Positions 7,971-17,078 of a stretch of DNA of 64,000 bases are shown in pieces (the stretch's first letter is position 1; each line of letters starts with the position of its first letter). The stretch spans positions 140,420-204,419 of the forward strand of contig NZ_JADOBE010000006.1 of the NCBI RefSeq assembly GCF_015637705.1, given 5' to 3'. The stretch is from Pseudomonas sp. N040. GTDB taxonomy: Bacteria; Pseudomonadota; Gammaproteobacteria; Pseudomonadales; Pseudomonadaceae. Below the pieces are notes generated by a model that saw only the letters and a program-made list of their open reading frames with translations, searched no databases and was not told where the DNA came from. Both the position numbers and the translations under genes were made by a program.

Positions 7971-9305
7971 TTGGAATCCACTGGCATTGATACCCTGACA
8001 GGCCTGCTTGACCGGCAAGGCTGCCTGCGCACGGCGACCCGGCTTACCGCCAACGCCAGGCGCAGTCATCAGCCACTGATCGCCCTGTGGCTGAACATCG
8101 ACCGTTTTCGCACCATCAACGGTTCGCTGGGTATTTCCGGCGGCGATGCCGTCATCGCCAAGCTCGCCAGCCGCATGCAGTCCCGACTGCAACATCGCGC
8201 GCATCTGGCGCGCATGGGCAGCGATGATTTTCTCCTGCTGGCCAGCGGCTTCGCCGCCGGTGAAGCGACCTTGCTGGCGGCAGAGGTCATGGCGCTGATC
8301 AAGCAGCCGATGAAAATCGGCAGCATCGTGCTCCATCCAACCTGCTCCATGGGCTTGGCCAGCCTCGAATACGCCGAACCAGCCGAAATCTTTCTGCAGC
8401 GCACCGAACATGCCATGTTTGAAGCCAAGCGCCAGGGCGGCGATCAAATGGTGGTGCTGGGCGACGAGCAGCTCCCCGAGTGGTTGGGGATCAATCTGGC
8501 GCGCGAAGAGCTGGAAGTTGAACACAAGCTGCACGCCGCCCTGGAAAACAACGGCCTGTACCTGCAGTTCCAGCCGATCCTGCGCTTTGACGGCCAGGTT
8601 GAATCGGTCGAAGCACTGATGCGCTGCACGATCAACGGCGAGCTGATCCCGCCGAACATATTCATTCCGGTCGCCGAGAAGACCGGGCTGATCGTGCGCC
8701 TCGGCGAGTGGTGCCTGATGAAAGCCGCGATGCAGGCCAAGCACCTGTCCGAAGCCGGAATCAATACCAAGATCGCGGTGAATGTTTCACGGGCTCAACT
8801 GACTGCACCCAAGTTCTCCAAGGCGCTCTACAACGCGCTGGTGTGCAGCGGTGTGGCGCCCGAACTGATCGAACTGGAGATTACCGAGTCGTTGTTCATG
8901 GATGTCTCGGATCAGGTCCAGAACCACCTGCGCGACGCGATCGAGATGGGCGTCAGCCTGTCGATCGACGATTTCGGTACCGGCTATTCCTGCCTGGCCA
9001 CCCTGAAAGACATTCCAGCCACCAAGCTGAAGATCGACCGCGCCTTTGTCGCCCCGCTCCCCGAAGACCAGCGCGGCTTTGCCCTGGTCAAGGCCATCAC
9101 CCAGCTGGGCCGCGAACTGGGCATGACGGTGGTCGCCGAAGGTGTGGAAAACCCGGCGCAACTGGAAAAACTCCGCGAAGCCGGGGTGGATGCCATCCAG
9201 GGATTCCTGCACAGCCGACCGATGAATGAAGATCAACTGCTTGACTGGCTGCTACGCCAGAAGAAGATGAACTGGGCTGCCGACACCTTCGCGAAAATAG
9301 GCTGA
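7971..9305 (+). CDS. Cyclic-di-GMP phosphodiesterase with degenerate GGDEF domain (GGDEF-EAL)
   Basis: The TTG at 7971 is the best available start, since an in-frame ATG with a Shine-Dalgarno is missing; this is the weakest part of the call. Residues about 5-165 form a GGDEF fold, but the active-site loop reads GSDDF (residues 83-87), so cyclase activity is unlikely. Residues about 180-435 are an EAL domain with E214-A215-L216, NVSRAQL, ELEITES, DDFGTGYS (333-340), the KID lysine and AEGVE, so the phosphodiesterase residues look intact. It has no transmembrane segment or PAS domain and is probably cytoplasmic. It would hydrolyse c-di-GMP, with the GGDEF part perhaps binding GTP as a regulator. 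Confidence 0.9.
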   Translation: MESTGIDTLTGLLDRQGCLRTATRLTANARRSHQPLIALWLNIDRFRTINGSLGISGGDAVIAKLASRMQSRLQHRAHLARMGSDDFLLLASGFAAGEATLLAAEVMALIKQPMKIGSIVLHPTCSMGLASLEYAEPAEIFLQRTEHAMFEAKRQGGDQMVVLGDEQLPEWLGINLAREELEVEHKLHAALENNGLYLQFQPILRFDGQVESVEALMRCTINGELIPPNIFIPVAEKTGLIVRLGEWCLMKAAMQAKHLSEAGINTKIAVNVSRAQLTAPKFSKALYNALVCSGVAPELIELEITESLFMDVSDQVQNHLRDAIEMGVSLSIDDFGTGYSCLATLKDIPATKLKIDRAFVAPLPEDQRGFALVKAITQLGRELGMTVVAEGVENPAQLEKLREAGVDAIQGFLHSRPMNEDQLLDWLLRQKKMNWAADTFAKIG

Positions 9306-9401
9306 GCAGCAGCGCTGGCTGCCCTGCCAGCCAGCGAGGCGAACGCATCCTGCTCCTGCCACCACCGCTACCGGCCCTCGTCCTTCCAGCGCAGCCGCTA
9401 C

Positions 9402-10547
9402 CTACAGGCAGCCCTGCAGCACACCTGCCAGGCGCTGCGCCCTTGGGTCCATCAGCACATAGGGCCCCAGGCTGTTGGTGACAAAGCCAAAGGCTACCTC
9501 GCGCTCCGGATCGGCGAAGCCGATCGAGCCGCCAGCCCCCGGATGCCCGAAACTCTGCGGCCCGAGCCCGAAGGTGGCATTGGCAACCTCTGGTTGATCG
9601 AGCATGCAGCCCAGGCCGAAGCGGGTGCTGGTGAGCAGGGTCAGATCCTCGCCGCGGCAATGCTCGCGGGTCATCTCCGCCAGCAGCTCGCCTTCGAGCA
9701 AACGGCCGTCGAGCAAGCCGCTGTAGAACCCCGCCAGGCTGCGCGCATTGCCGTGCCCGTTGGCCGCCGGCTGCTGGGTACGGCGCCATTCGGGTTTGTT
9801 GGAGCTGGTCAGGATCGACGGCGGGTTGGCAAAGGCCAGCGTGGTCATCGCCGCCGGCTGGGTGAACGTTACCCGCAGCAAGCGCTGCGCAGCCGCATCC
9901 CCCAGCTCGCCCTTGACCCGGGACAGATGGGCCACCCGCGGAAACTCGGCATCATCCAGGCCGATATGAAAATCCAGCCCCAGAGGCGCCGCCGTTCGCG
10001 CCACGATCGCCTCGCCGGGGGCCTTGCCGGTGCACCGCCGCAGCAGTTCACCAACCAGCCAGCCATAGGTGATCGCGGCATAGCCATGGGCCTTGCCCGG
10101 CACCCACCAGGGTTCCTCGGCAGCCAGCGCCGCACACATCCGCGGCCAGTCATAGAGCGCCTCGGGCGGCAGCAAGTGACGCAAGGCCGGCAGACCCGCC
10201 TGGTGGGAGAGCAGTTGGCGCACACTGATGCGCTCCTTGCCCGCAGCGGCGAATTCAGGCCAGTAGCGGGCCACCGGCGCATCCAGCTCCAGCCGGCCTT
10301 CGCCCGCCAGCTGCAGGACGGTTACCGCGGCGAACGGCTTGGTACAGGAGAACAGGTTGAGAATGGTGTCGCTGTGCCAGGCCTGGGTGCCGTCCTTGTC
10401 CGCCAGCCCAGCCCACAGATCGACCACCGTCTCGCCGCCAACCTGCACGCAGAGCGCGGCACCGCGCTGCTGCGGGTCATTGAACAGGGCTGCGAAAGCA
10501 TCGCGCAGCGCCGCGAAACGAAGATCAAAAAAACCCTGTACCTGCAC
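9402..10547 (-). CDS. Serine hydrolase of the class C beta-lactamase/EstB esterase family
   Basis: GTG at 10547 is the likely start because AAGGGAGAG (minus strand) precedes it by about five bases, giving 381 residues. The family's S-x-x-K is SCTK in NLFSCTKPFAAV, the second motif is a Tyr in YAAITYGWLVGE, and a GAGGSIGFADPE block replaces the lactamase KTG triad. This pattern is that of family VIII esterases and EstB-like hydrolases, which cleave esters and seldom beta-lactams. There is no signal peptide, so it is probably cytoplasmic. It lies 45 bases upstream of the secreted glycoside hydrolase gene, in the opposite sense of distance but on the same strand. Confidence 0.88.
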   Translation of the reverse strand: MQVQGFFDLRFAALRDAFAALFNDPQQRGAALCVQVGGETVVDLWAGLADKDGTQAWHSDTILNLFSCTKPFAAVTVLQLAGEGRLELDAPVARYWPEFAAAGKERISVRQLLSHQAGLPALRHLLPPEALYDWPRMCAALAAEEPWWVPGKAHGYAAITYGWLVGELLRRCTGKAPGEAIVARTAAPLGLDFHIGLDDAEFPRVAHLSRVKGELGDAAAQRLLRVTFTQPAAMTTLAFANPPSILTSSNKPEWRRTQQPAANGHGNARSLAGFYSGLLDGRLLEGELLAEMTREHCRGEDLTLLTSTRFGLGCMLDQPEVANATFGLGPQSFGHPGAGGSIGFADPEREVAFGFVTNSLGPYVLMDPRAQRLAGVLQGCL

Positions 10548-10592
10548 CGCACTCTCCCTTGAGAAATCAACCGCAATCACGCCCGTTCGGAC

Positions 10593-12812
10593 TCAGGGCG
10601 CAACCGCCTGCTGCGCTGCCGGCTTGGCCTGGGCCGCTGGCAACCATTGGCCAGGCAGCGCCAGATTGGCCTTGCGCACCGCTTCCACAAAACCGCGATA
10701 AGGCAGGTCGGTAATGCCGATCAGGCCCAGATGACCATTTTCACCATCGAGCAAGCGCCCGCTGACCGGCTGATCAAGGTACTGGAACCAGTGCGCGCCG
10801 ACCAGTTGCGGCTCCTTGAGCGACTCCTTGAGGAAATTCGCATAGGCCGGGCCACGCTCCTCCTCCCGATAGACTTCGCTGACCCCGCCCCAGAACGGAC
10901 CACGATCACGCGAGCCAAAATGGAACTCGCTGACCAGCACCGGCTTGTCCAGCTGGCGCAGCAGGCTCCAGTCGTAACCGGACTGCACTGTACGGCTGTA
11001 GAAATTGAAGCTCAGCACGTCGCAATACTGCGCACAGGCAGCCACCGCTTCCGGTGTGGTGATGGCGAAGCGCCCGCCCAGCAGCAGCTGGTTCGGTGCA
11101 TGCCACTCCAGCGCATCGGCAATGGTCTTGAAGTAGGTGTCGGCGAACAGGCGGAGGAATTTCTGCAGGTCCTTTTCGATCTCCGGGTGCGCCGCATCCG
11201 GCAGTGGCGCCTCGAAGCCCGGGTCCTCCATCAATTCCCAGGCCTGCAAGTCGATGCCCCAGGCCTTGGAAATACCCTTCTGGTTACGGTACTTGTCGCG
11301 CAGCTGCTTGAGAAATGCGCGCTTGGCCGGAACGTCGGTGGTCAGGCGCAAGGTGGCATAGGCCAGGGCATAGCGCGCCCGGGCGTCGCTGCCGGGGGCC
11401 GCCCAGGCCAGCTCGTTGTCGGCGAAGTAGCCGATCAGCCAGGGGTCATCACGGCGGTCGCGGCTGGCAATGGCGATGGTGCGCTCGGTAGCCATGGCAA
11501 AGCGCGGATCAAACGGATCGGGCATGCCGCCCCACCAGTCCTGGCCGGTGCTGATCGAGGCAAAGTCACCACGAATCGACAGGGGCACGGTATAGGGCAC
11601 ACGCTGATTGTCGACCAGCTCCGGATCGCTCCAGTTGCCCAGCGTGTTGAAGCCCCAGGCCTGCAGGCGATCGAGGCTGAGCTGGCGCCATTGCGCCAGG
11701 TCGGCACTGCCATGGATGCGCTGGCGATTGGCATTGTAGAAGTCATACCAGCGCCCGTGATCGTAGGCCCGCCCGCGGTTGGCGCCGCTGTCGCTGCGAT
11801 TGTCGCCAGTGCCGTAATGCACTGCCAGCGGCTCGCCATCCGCCGGCAGGCTGGCAAACATCGCCTCACGCCCCTCGACATAGGTCTGGCTATGCGCAGG
11901 CGATACTGCATTCACCCCGAGCGAAAAGAAGGCATTCCCCTCCGGGGTCACCAGGTACCAGCGACCATCCCGCTTGCTGGTATGGAAAAAGCCGCTGGCC
12001 TCGAAGCCCCCGGCGTTGAGCATGCCGCCAAACTTGTCGGTCTGCGGCCGCTTCGCCAGCCAGTCCTTGAGTAGTGCCTGCTCCTGCTGGGCGGCATTCT
12101 TCAGTTGCTGCTGGTCTTTGACCTTTTCCGGCCAGCTGCCACGGGTGTACTGCCCATAGGCATCGACCAGACCTTCGTACAGTGGCTTTTGCAGGCTGTC
12201 CTGGCGTGTACCGAGACGCCCCAGGAGAATGCTTTGCGGGCTATCCGGTTGCGGCATGGACAGACTGACCGACAGCACCTGGTCTGCAGCCAGCTCGCCC
12301 TCGACATTTTCTGCCAGCAGCCAGCGCTGGCCATCCCTGACCCACGGCATCGGCGGTCCGGCACGCATGCCATGGGCCAGCGGCGAGGTGGCCGCCAGCG
12401 GCAGCAGCAGGGTCTGTGCCGGACCGGCCGGCAATGCCAGGCGGGTTCGCAACAACTTGCCACCCGCACTCTCGATCACCACGTCCAGGGTAATCGCCCA
12501 GTCCATGGCGTTCTGCAGGCGCAGGCTCACGGCTTCGGCACCGCTCCAGTTCCAGCTGCCCGACTGCGGGAACATACGCAGGACCGGCTGCTCGGCGACC
12601 TTGAAGGTCAGGCGACGCAGTATCTCGCCCTGGCCATTTTCTTCGGCTGTCTGGCTGGGCAGCAGGGTGCCCTGCAACTCCAGCCGGACCACATCCAGCG
12701 GTTTCACGAAGTTGTACAACTCCGTGGGTTCTCCCGCGTACAGCTGCCCGGCAACGCCCAGCCCCATTACCATGAGCAGCATGCCCCGCCGCACCGCGCT
12801 ATATAGCTTCAT
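10593..12812 (-). CDS. Secreted agarase-like glycoside hydrolase (clan GH-A type)
   Basis: The 739-residue protein begins with a signal peptide (MKLYSAVRRGMLLMVMGLGVAGQLYA). Residues about 40-260 are beta-rich and probably carbohydrate-binding. The rest is a TIM-barrel with WYLVTPEGNAFFSLGVNAV, the AWGFNTLGNWSDPE block, an acid/base candidate E467 in FADNELAW and a nucleophile candidate E629 in LVSEFHFGS. These blocks are shared by beta-agarase-like (GH50/GH42-type) enzymes. Activity on agar is not implied; in Pseudomonas such proteins may act on the cell's own exopolysaccharide. It is transcribed before the serine hydrolase on the same strand, with 45 bp between them. Confidence 0.78.
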   Translation of the reverse strand: MKLYSAVRRGMLLMVMGLGVAGQLYAGEPTELYNFVKPLDVVRLELQGTLLPSQTAEENGQGEILRRLTFKVAEQPVLRMFPQSGSWNWSGAEAVSLRLQNAMDWAITLDVVIESAGGKLLRTRLALPAGPAQTLLLPLAATSPLAHGMRAGPPMPWVRDGQRWLLAENVEGELAADQVLSVSLSMPQPDSPQSILLGRLGTRQDSLQKPLYEGLVDAYGQYTRGSWPEKVKDQQQLKNAAQQEQALLKDWLAKRPQTDKFGGMLNAGGFEASGFFHTSKRDGRWYLVTPEGNAFFSLGVNAVSPAHSQTYVEGREAMFASLPADGEPLAVHYGTGDNRSDSGANRGRAYDHGRWYDFYNANRQRIHGSADLAQWRQLSLDRLQAWGFNTLGNWSDPELVDNQRVPYTVPLSIRGDFASISTGQDWWGGMPDPFDPRFAMATERTIAIASRDRRDDPWLIGYFADNELAWAAPGSDARARYALAYATLRLTTDVPAKRAFLKQLRDKYRNQKGISKAWGIDLQAWELMEDPGFEAPLPDAAHPEIEKDLQKFLRLFADTYFKTIADALEWHAPNQLLLGGRFAITTPEAVAACAQYCDVLSFNFYSRTVQSGYDWSLLRQLDKPVLVSEFHFGSRDRGPFWGGVSEVYREEERGPAYANFLKESLKEPQLVGAHWFQYLDQPVSGRLLDGENGHLGLIGITDLPYRGFVEAVRKANLALPGQWLPAAQAKPAAQQAVAP

Positions 12813-13178
12813 CTACTGCCTCTGACTTCCCGCATAGAACCGGCATTATCCTGCAAGGCAGCAGCCAAACTGCGCCAGCCCAACGGAAAACACGCGGTAC
12901 CGCAATTGATTCAACCGGTTGGCCCGGCTGCCAGCTGTTTTCTGCATTAACCCTGGTGAGCGAGCCGAACCCCAAGCCGCGCATTCTCCCAATCCATTTA
13001 CAGTGTCGCGCGCAACATCAACATTGATCCAGTGATTGTCGTCAAAATTTGCTGCCTTTACCCGGACTCGGCGCATGGTCACGCCTGACGCAGGACGAGT
13101 GCCAACCTCGAGCCGGATTGCGGCTCCGGCGCAGATAGCTGTTCAGTGTGTGGGGGCAGCGTTAAGTCCGACAGGCGC
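12813..13178. other. Intergenic region without a supported gene
   Basis: This 366-bp stretch lies between the end of dinG and the start of the glycoside hydrolase, both on the minus strand. A 78-codon open frame inside it has no motif, ribosome binding site or family resemblance. It should contain the promoter of the hydrolase gene. Confidence 0.5.
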
Positions 13179-15323
13179 CTAGCCAATCTCCCGGCGAAAC
13201 GGCGGCAAGGCATTGAGTATCGCCTTGCCATAGCGCTGCGTGACGACCCGCCGATCCAGCAAGGTGATGATGCCGCGGTCCTCTTCGGTTCGCAGCAAGC
13301 GGCCACAGGCCTGGATCAGGCGCAACGAGGCATCCGGCACCGAAATTTCCATGAAGGGGTTGCCGCCGCGAGCTTCGATCCACTCGGCCAGCGCCGCCTC
13401 GACCGGATCATCCGGCACCGCAAAGGGAATCTTGGCGATCACCACGTGCTCGCAGTAGGCCCCGGGCAAATCCACGCCTTCGGCAAAGCTGGCCAGGCCG
13501 AACAACACACTGGGCTCGCCGTCATCGACCCGTGACCGGTGCCGGTCAAGCGTCTCCTGCTTGGACAGGTTGCCCTGGATCAGCACCCGCCGGCGCCATT
13601 CACGCTCAAGCCCGTCGAACACCCCTTGCATCTGCTTGCGCGAGGCAAACAGCACCAGGGTGCCGCGGGCACTGCCGATAATGCCCGGCAGGTCACGCAC
13701 AATGGCCGCGGTATGCGCCGCCGCATCGCGTGGGTCGGCACGCAAGTCCGGCACCTGCAGCAGGCCTGCATCGGCGTGCAGGAACGGACTCGGCACTACT
13801 GCGGTCACCGCGCTCCTGGGCAGTCCCGCGCGCATGCGCAGGCGATCGAAGCTGCCCAGCGCCGTCAGGGTGGCCGAAGTCAGCAGGGCGCCGTAGGCAA
13901 CATTCCACAGATTGCGGCGCAAGGTTTCGGCGGCCAGAATCGGGCTGGCGTTGACCTCGATGTCGAACAGCGCGCCCGTTTCGGCAAGGCTCAGCCAGCG
14001 CGCCATCGGCGGGCTGTCAGCCGGATCTTCGGCGGTAAAGGCGCACCAGAGTTCCCAGTTGCCCTGCGCGCGGGTCAGCAGGCTGCCAAACAGCGGGTAC
14101 CACTCCTCGGCCTGCTGGCTGGCAATTCCAGCGCCCAGCTCGCCATCCATGGCCTGCTTGAGCAGCTCGGCAAGCCGGGTAAACAGGTCGTTGAGCCGGG
14201 CAAAACCCTTTTTCAGCTCGCTCGCCAGGTCGATCAGGTGCTCCGGCACCACACCCGCGACGAAACGATGGCGCGGCCGCTCGCGGCCCTCCATGTCTTC
14301 GCCGGTCCTGAAGTCGGCCAACTCTTCGCACGCGCTGAACATGAACTGTTGCTGGCTGCGCAGCTCCCGCGCCAGCTCCGGTACCGCCCCGATCAGCCGC
14401 CCCAGCTCACCGGGCAGGGGGTGCTGGGCAAGCAGCTTGCTCAGGTTTTTCTCCACCTGCCCCAGCCAGTCCGCAGTTGCACGCAAGCGGGTGAAGTGGG
14501 CGAAGTGGCCGATCGCCTTGTCCGGCAGGTGATGGCCTTCATCGAAGACGTACAGGGTATCGCGCGGGTCGGGCAGGATCGCGCCGCCGCCCAGGGCCAA
14601 ATCCGCCAGCACCATATCGTGGTTGGTGACGATCACATCGACCTTGGTCATGCCTTCGCGGGCCTTGTAGAAGGCACACTGCTGAAAGTTCGGACAATGC
14701 CGGTTGGTGCACTGGCTGTGATCGGTGGTCACCCTGGCCCAATCCGCGTCCTCGATGGCTTCGCTCCATGAGTCGCGATCGCCATCCCAGCGATTCGCCG
14801 CCAGTCGCTCCATCATCTGTCCGAGCAGCTTCTGGCCATCCTCGTCGACATCGATGCGGAAACCTTCCTCGGCAAACATCTGCGCCGTACTGCTCTGCGC
14901 CTGACCTTCCTGCAGCAGCAGGTCCAGCTTGGACAGGCACAGGTAGCGGCCACGGCCCTTGGCCAGGGTAAAGCTGAAACTCAGCCCGCTGTTGCGCAGG
15001 ATGTCCGGCAAATCCTTGTTGACGATCTGCTCCTGCAGGGCCACGGTCGCCGTCGCGATCACCAGGCGCTTGCCGGCCGCCTTGGCTGCCGGAATGGCGG
15101 CAAGGCTATAGGCGACGGTCTTGCCAGTACCGGTTCCGGCCTCCACCGCAACCACCGCCGGCTCGCCCGAGCGATGCCCCTCCTCATCCATCTCGATAGC
15201 GCCGAGCACTTTGGCCACCTCGGCAATCATCAGGCGCTGGCCATAGCGCGGCTTGAGCCCCTTGGCATCGAGAAAACGGCTGTAGGCGCCCTGGATCAGG
15301 GTCTTGAGTTCGTTGCTGAGCAT
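13179..15323 (-). CDS. dinG: ATP-dependent DNA helicase DinG
   Basis: Length of 714 residues is standard for DinG. The Walker A motif is EAGTGTGKTVAYSL, motif II is FDEGHHLPDKA, and the C-terminal helicase block ends QACGRLLRTEEDRG. Four cysteines for the Fe-S cluster appear in the YLCLSKL and CTNRHCPNFQQCAF segments, as in DinG/XPD helicases. It unwinds D-loops and R-loops 5' to 3' and is part of the DNA damage response. It is divergent from the CopD-like gene at 15421. I see no clear LexA box in the 97-bp gap. Confidence 0.95.
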   Translation of the reverse strand: MLSNELKTLIQGAYSRFLDAKGLKPRYGQRLMIAEVAKVLGAIEMDEEGHRSGEPAVVAVEAGTGTGKTVAYSLAAIPAAKAAGKRLVIATATVALQEQIVNKDLPDILRNSGLSFSFTLAKGRGRYLCLSKLDLLLQEGQAQSSTAQMFAEEGFRIDVDEDGQKLLGQMMERLAANRWDGDRDSWSEAIEDADWARVTTDHSQCTNRHCPNFQQCAFYKAREGMTKVDVIVTNHDMVLADLALGGGAILPDPRDTLYVFDEGHHLPDKAIGHFAHFTRLRATADWLGQVEKNLSKLLAQHPLPGELGRLIGAVPELARELRSQQQFMFSACEELADFRTGEDMEGRERPRHRFVAGVVPEHLIDLASELKKGFARLNDLFTRLAELLKQAMDGELGAGIASQQAEEWYPLFGSLLTRAQGNWELWCAFTAEDPADSPPMARWLSLAETGALFDIEVNASPILAAETLRRNLWNVAYGALLTSATLTALGSFDRLRMRAGLPRSAVTAVVPSPFLHADAGLLQVPDLRADPRDAAAHTAAIVRDLPGIIGSARGTLVLFASRKQMQGVFDGLEREWRRRVLIQGNLSKQETLDRHRSRVDDGEPSVLFGLASFAEGVDLPGAYCEHVVIAKIPFAVPDDPVEAALAEWIEARGGNPFMEISVPDASLRLIQACGRLLRTEEDRGIITLLDRRVVTQRYGKAILNALPPFRREIG

Positions 15324-15420
15324 GCGGGGTCGCTTGTAGAAAGACTGGATAAATTCTCAGTCATACGGCTGGGCCGCTATGATAGCGCGCTACCCGCCAA
15401 TACGCTGTCCGGAGTTACCG

Positions 15421-15885
15421 ATGACGATTCACGCCCTGATTTACACCCTGCATCTGCTCTGCGCCCTGATCTGGGTGGGCGGCATGTTCTTCGCCTGGAT
15501 GATCCTGCGCCCCGCCGCCGTCAGCACCCTGCAAGCACCCGCGCGCCTGGGACTCTGGAGTGATGTATTGCCGCGCTTCTTCCGCTGGGTATGGCTGGCC
15601 GTGGTGATCCTGCCGCTAAGCGGATTCGGCATGCTGCACCTTCGCCAGCAGACAATAGAAACCGCACCGCACTTCATTCAGGTAATGATCGGTCTCTATC
15701 TGGTCATGCTGTCACTATTCCTGCGCGCCCAGTTGCTGGAGCTGCCGGCGTTGCGCAAGTCGGTTGCGGCAGAAGACTGGACCCAGGGCGGTGCAGCACT
15801 GGCAAGGATTCGCCGGCTGGTCGGCTTCAATCTGCTGATCGGGATGACACTAGTCGGCCTGGCCGCCGCCCGCCCGACTTTCTGA
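15421..15885 (+). CDS. CopD-like inner-membrane protein
   Basis: ATG at 15421 has GGAG at 15411-15414 immediately upstream. The 154-residue product has four transmembrane helices. The first carries a conserved His in YTLHLLCALIWVGGMFFAW and the Arg-rich cytoplasmic loop precedes helix 2. This matches the CopD domain (DUF2269-like) found in many small proteobacterial membrane proteins. Copper uptake is the annotation transferred from CopD, not shown for such short forms. Its end overlaps the end of the convergent DUF1145 gene by 36 bases. Confidence 0.8.
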   Translation: MTIHALIYTLHLLCALIWVGGMFFAWMILRPAAVSTLQAPARLGLWSDVLPRFFRWVWLAVVILPLSGFGMLHLRQQTIETAPHFIQVMIGLYLVMLSLFLRAQLLELPALRKSVAAEDWTQGGAALARIRRLVGFNLLIGMTLVGLAAARPTF

Positions 15886-16155
15886 CTGCTGCACGCCACC
15901 AGCATCCGTAGCCGCCATCGGCGGCCGGTGAAAGGCGCCGAACAGCAACAATTGCAGGCGCGTCAGCCAGCGATGGCGTCCCTGCGACTGTCGCTCAAGC
16001 AACGCAAGATTGAGCAGGTGCACCAGCACGATCGCCACGGACAGCACACCGAGCACCAGGCCAAAGGGCTTGGCGACCGGGACAACCCAGGTCTCCAGCA
16101 GCGCCAGCCAGAACAACGCCAACCCCAGCTTGCCGGCCCACAGCAGATATCGCAT
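15850..16155 (-). CDS. DUF1145 family small membrane protein (YhhL-like)
   Basis: The 101-residue product has three hydrophobic segments (about residues 3-22, 30-50 and 62-76) and the ALLETWVVPVAKPFG block characteristic of DUF1145 proteins. The C-terminal 25 residues are polar and overlap the convergent CopD-like gene. Function is unknown. In P. aeruginosa, from memory, a similar gene lies next to dinG. Confidence 0.7.
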   Translation of the reverse strand: MRYLLWAGKLGLALFWLALLETWVVPVAKPFGLVLGVLSVAIVLVHLLNLALLERQSQGRHRWLTRLQLLLFGAFHRPPMAATDAGGVQQSESRAGGGQAD

Positions 16156-16207
16156 AAAACCATCCAGACAGCCGTTAGTGTTCGAGTTTCATGTTGGCCA
16201 GAAACAA

Positions 16208-16230
16208 CGAAGGAGGCCTAAGCCTCCCGC
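16208..16230 (-). terminator. Candidate Rho-independent terminator
   Basis: GGAGGC pairs with GCCTCC around a four-base loop at 16212-16227, followed on the minus strand by a TTCGTTGTTT tail. It lies after the stop of the OmpA-like gene that ends at 16250. The stem is short and the T-tract is interrupted, so termination is likely but not certain. Confidence 0.5.
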
Positions 16231-16249
16231 GTATTTACATCTTTACAAA

Positions 16250-16978
16250 TCAGCGGTCGACCTGAATCTCCACCCGCCGATTTTGCGCCCGTCCCTCTGC
16301 AGTCGAGTTATCTGCCACCGGGTTGCTTTCACCCTGGCCTTGCTGGGTGACCTTATCCGCCGGAACGCCCTGACTGATCAGGAAATCAGCCACACTCTTG
16401 GCACGCCGCTCGGAAAGCGCCTGATTGTACGCATCCGAGCCTACGCTGTCGGTATGTCCGATGACTTTGACGCCAACCAGGTTCTGGCTGGTAATGCGAT
16501 TGGCAATATCCGCAAGCAGGTCCTTGCTATCCGCAGAAAGATCGGAGGAGTCTGTGGCAAACAACACGCCGCCCAGATCACTAAGCACTATGACTTCGTC
16601 TTGGGCAGGTTCTGCAACTACGGGAGCAGGCTCAGGAAGAGCCTTGAGCGGACAACCATTTGGATAAACCTGGCTACCCGCAGGAGTGTCAGGGCAGTTA
16701 TCCCGCCGGTCATGAACACCGTCAGCGTCTTGATCGCCATCCAGCGTGTAGCAAATCAGGCTACCCACAAGTGCACCCACACCGGCGCCAACACCCGCCG
16801 CAGAGGAGCTCTCGATAGCGCCCAACCCGCCACCAGCGACGGCACCAATTACTGCACAGATTGGCCAGTTCTCCTGGTTCAGCACCGCATCTCCCTTACT
16901 GGCAGTTGAAGTGCAGCCTGAAAGAACACTACTGACCAGAAGAAAGGGCACTACAGCCCGAGAGAGGGAAGTTCTCAT
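16250..16978 (-). CDS. OmpA-family peptidoglycan-binding lipoprotein (second of a tandem pair)
   Basis: Start at 16978, with AGGAGATTC upstream on the minus strand; the first longer start gives seven untypical residues. The lipobox is VLSGC (Cys about 22). A glycine-zipper helix ([17 protein letters not shown]) spans about 50-85, then a thrombospondin type 3-like calcium-binding segment with [18 protein letters not shown], then the OmpA C-terminal domain with the [20 protein letters not shown] and NRRVEIQV blocks that bind diaminopimelate. It tethers the outer membrane to peptidoglycan. A close paralogue lies just upstream. Confidence 0.9.
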   Translation of the reverse strand: MRTSLSRAVVPFLLVSSVLSGCTSTASKGDAVLNQENWPICAVIGAVAGGGLGAIESSSAAGVGAGVGALVGSLICYTLDGDQDADGVHDRRDNCPDTPAGSQVYPNGCPLKALPEPAPVVAEPAQDEVIVLSDLGGVLFATDSSDLSADSKDLLADIANRITSQNLVGVKVIGHTDSVGSDAYNQALSERRAKSVADFLISQGVPADKVTQQGQGESNPVADNSTAEGRAQNRRVEIQVDR

Positions 16979-16992
16979 GCTTTGAATCTCCT

Positions 16993-17019
16993 GTGTCACC
17001 GGTTCATTACCGGTAACAC
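16993..17019. promoter_or_regulatory. Hairpin in the leader of the second OmpA-like gene
   Basis: Eleven-base arms GTGTCACCGGT and ACCGGTAACAC pair with one mismatch around the loop TCATT, fifteen bases upstream of the start codon at 16978. A weaker ATCGG/CCGAT hairpin sits in the equivalent position before the first OmpA-like gene. This could affect messenger stability or start access; no factor is known. Confidence 0.5.
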
Positions 17020-17033
17020 AGAAGTAAAGACTG

Positions 17034-17070
17034 TTAAATCGCTATGTACAAGCAGTCCATAGCGATTTAA
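17034..17070. terminator. Perfect 13-bp hairpin between the two OmpA-like genes
   Basis: TTAAATCGCTATG and its exact complement CATAGCGATTTAA flank an 11-base loop, nine bases after the stop of the first OmpA-like gene. There is only a weak T-rich tail on the minus strand. It is more likely a leaky terminator or processing/stability element that lowers expression of the second gene than a strong stop. Confidence 0.55.
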
Positions 17071-17078
17071 CCACTCGC

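Noticed and set aside
10647-12074. Plus-strand 475-codon frame opposite the glycoside hydrolase
   Set aside because: Antisense to a signal-peptide-bearing enzyme with clear catalytic blocks; treated as a shadow.
12846-13082. Minus-strand open frame between dinG and the glycoside hydrolase
   Set aside because: No ribosome binding site, no family motif, and coding bias is not clear.
15324-15420. LexA box in the dinG promoter region
   Set aside because: No CTG-N10-CAG with the right context was found; SOS control remains possible but is not visible.
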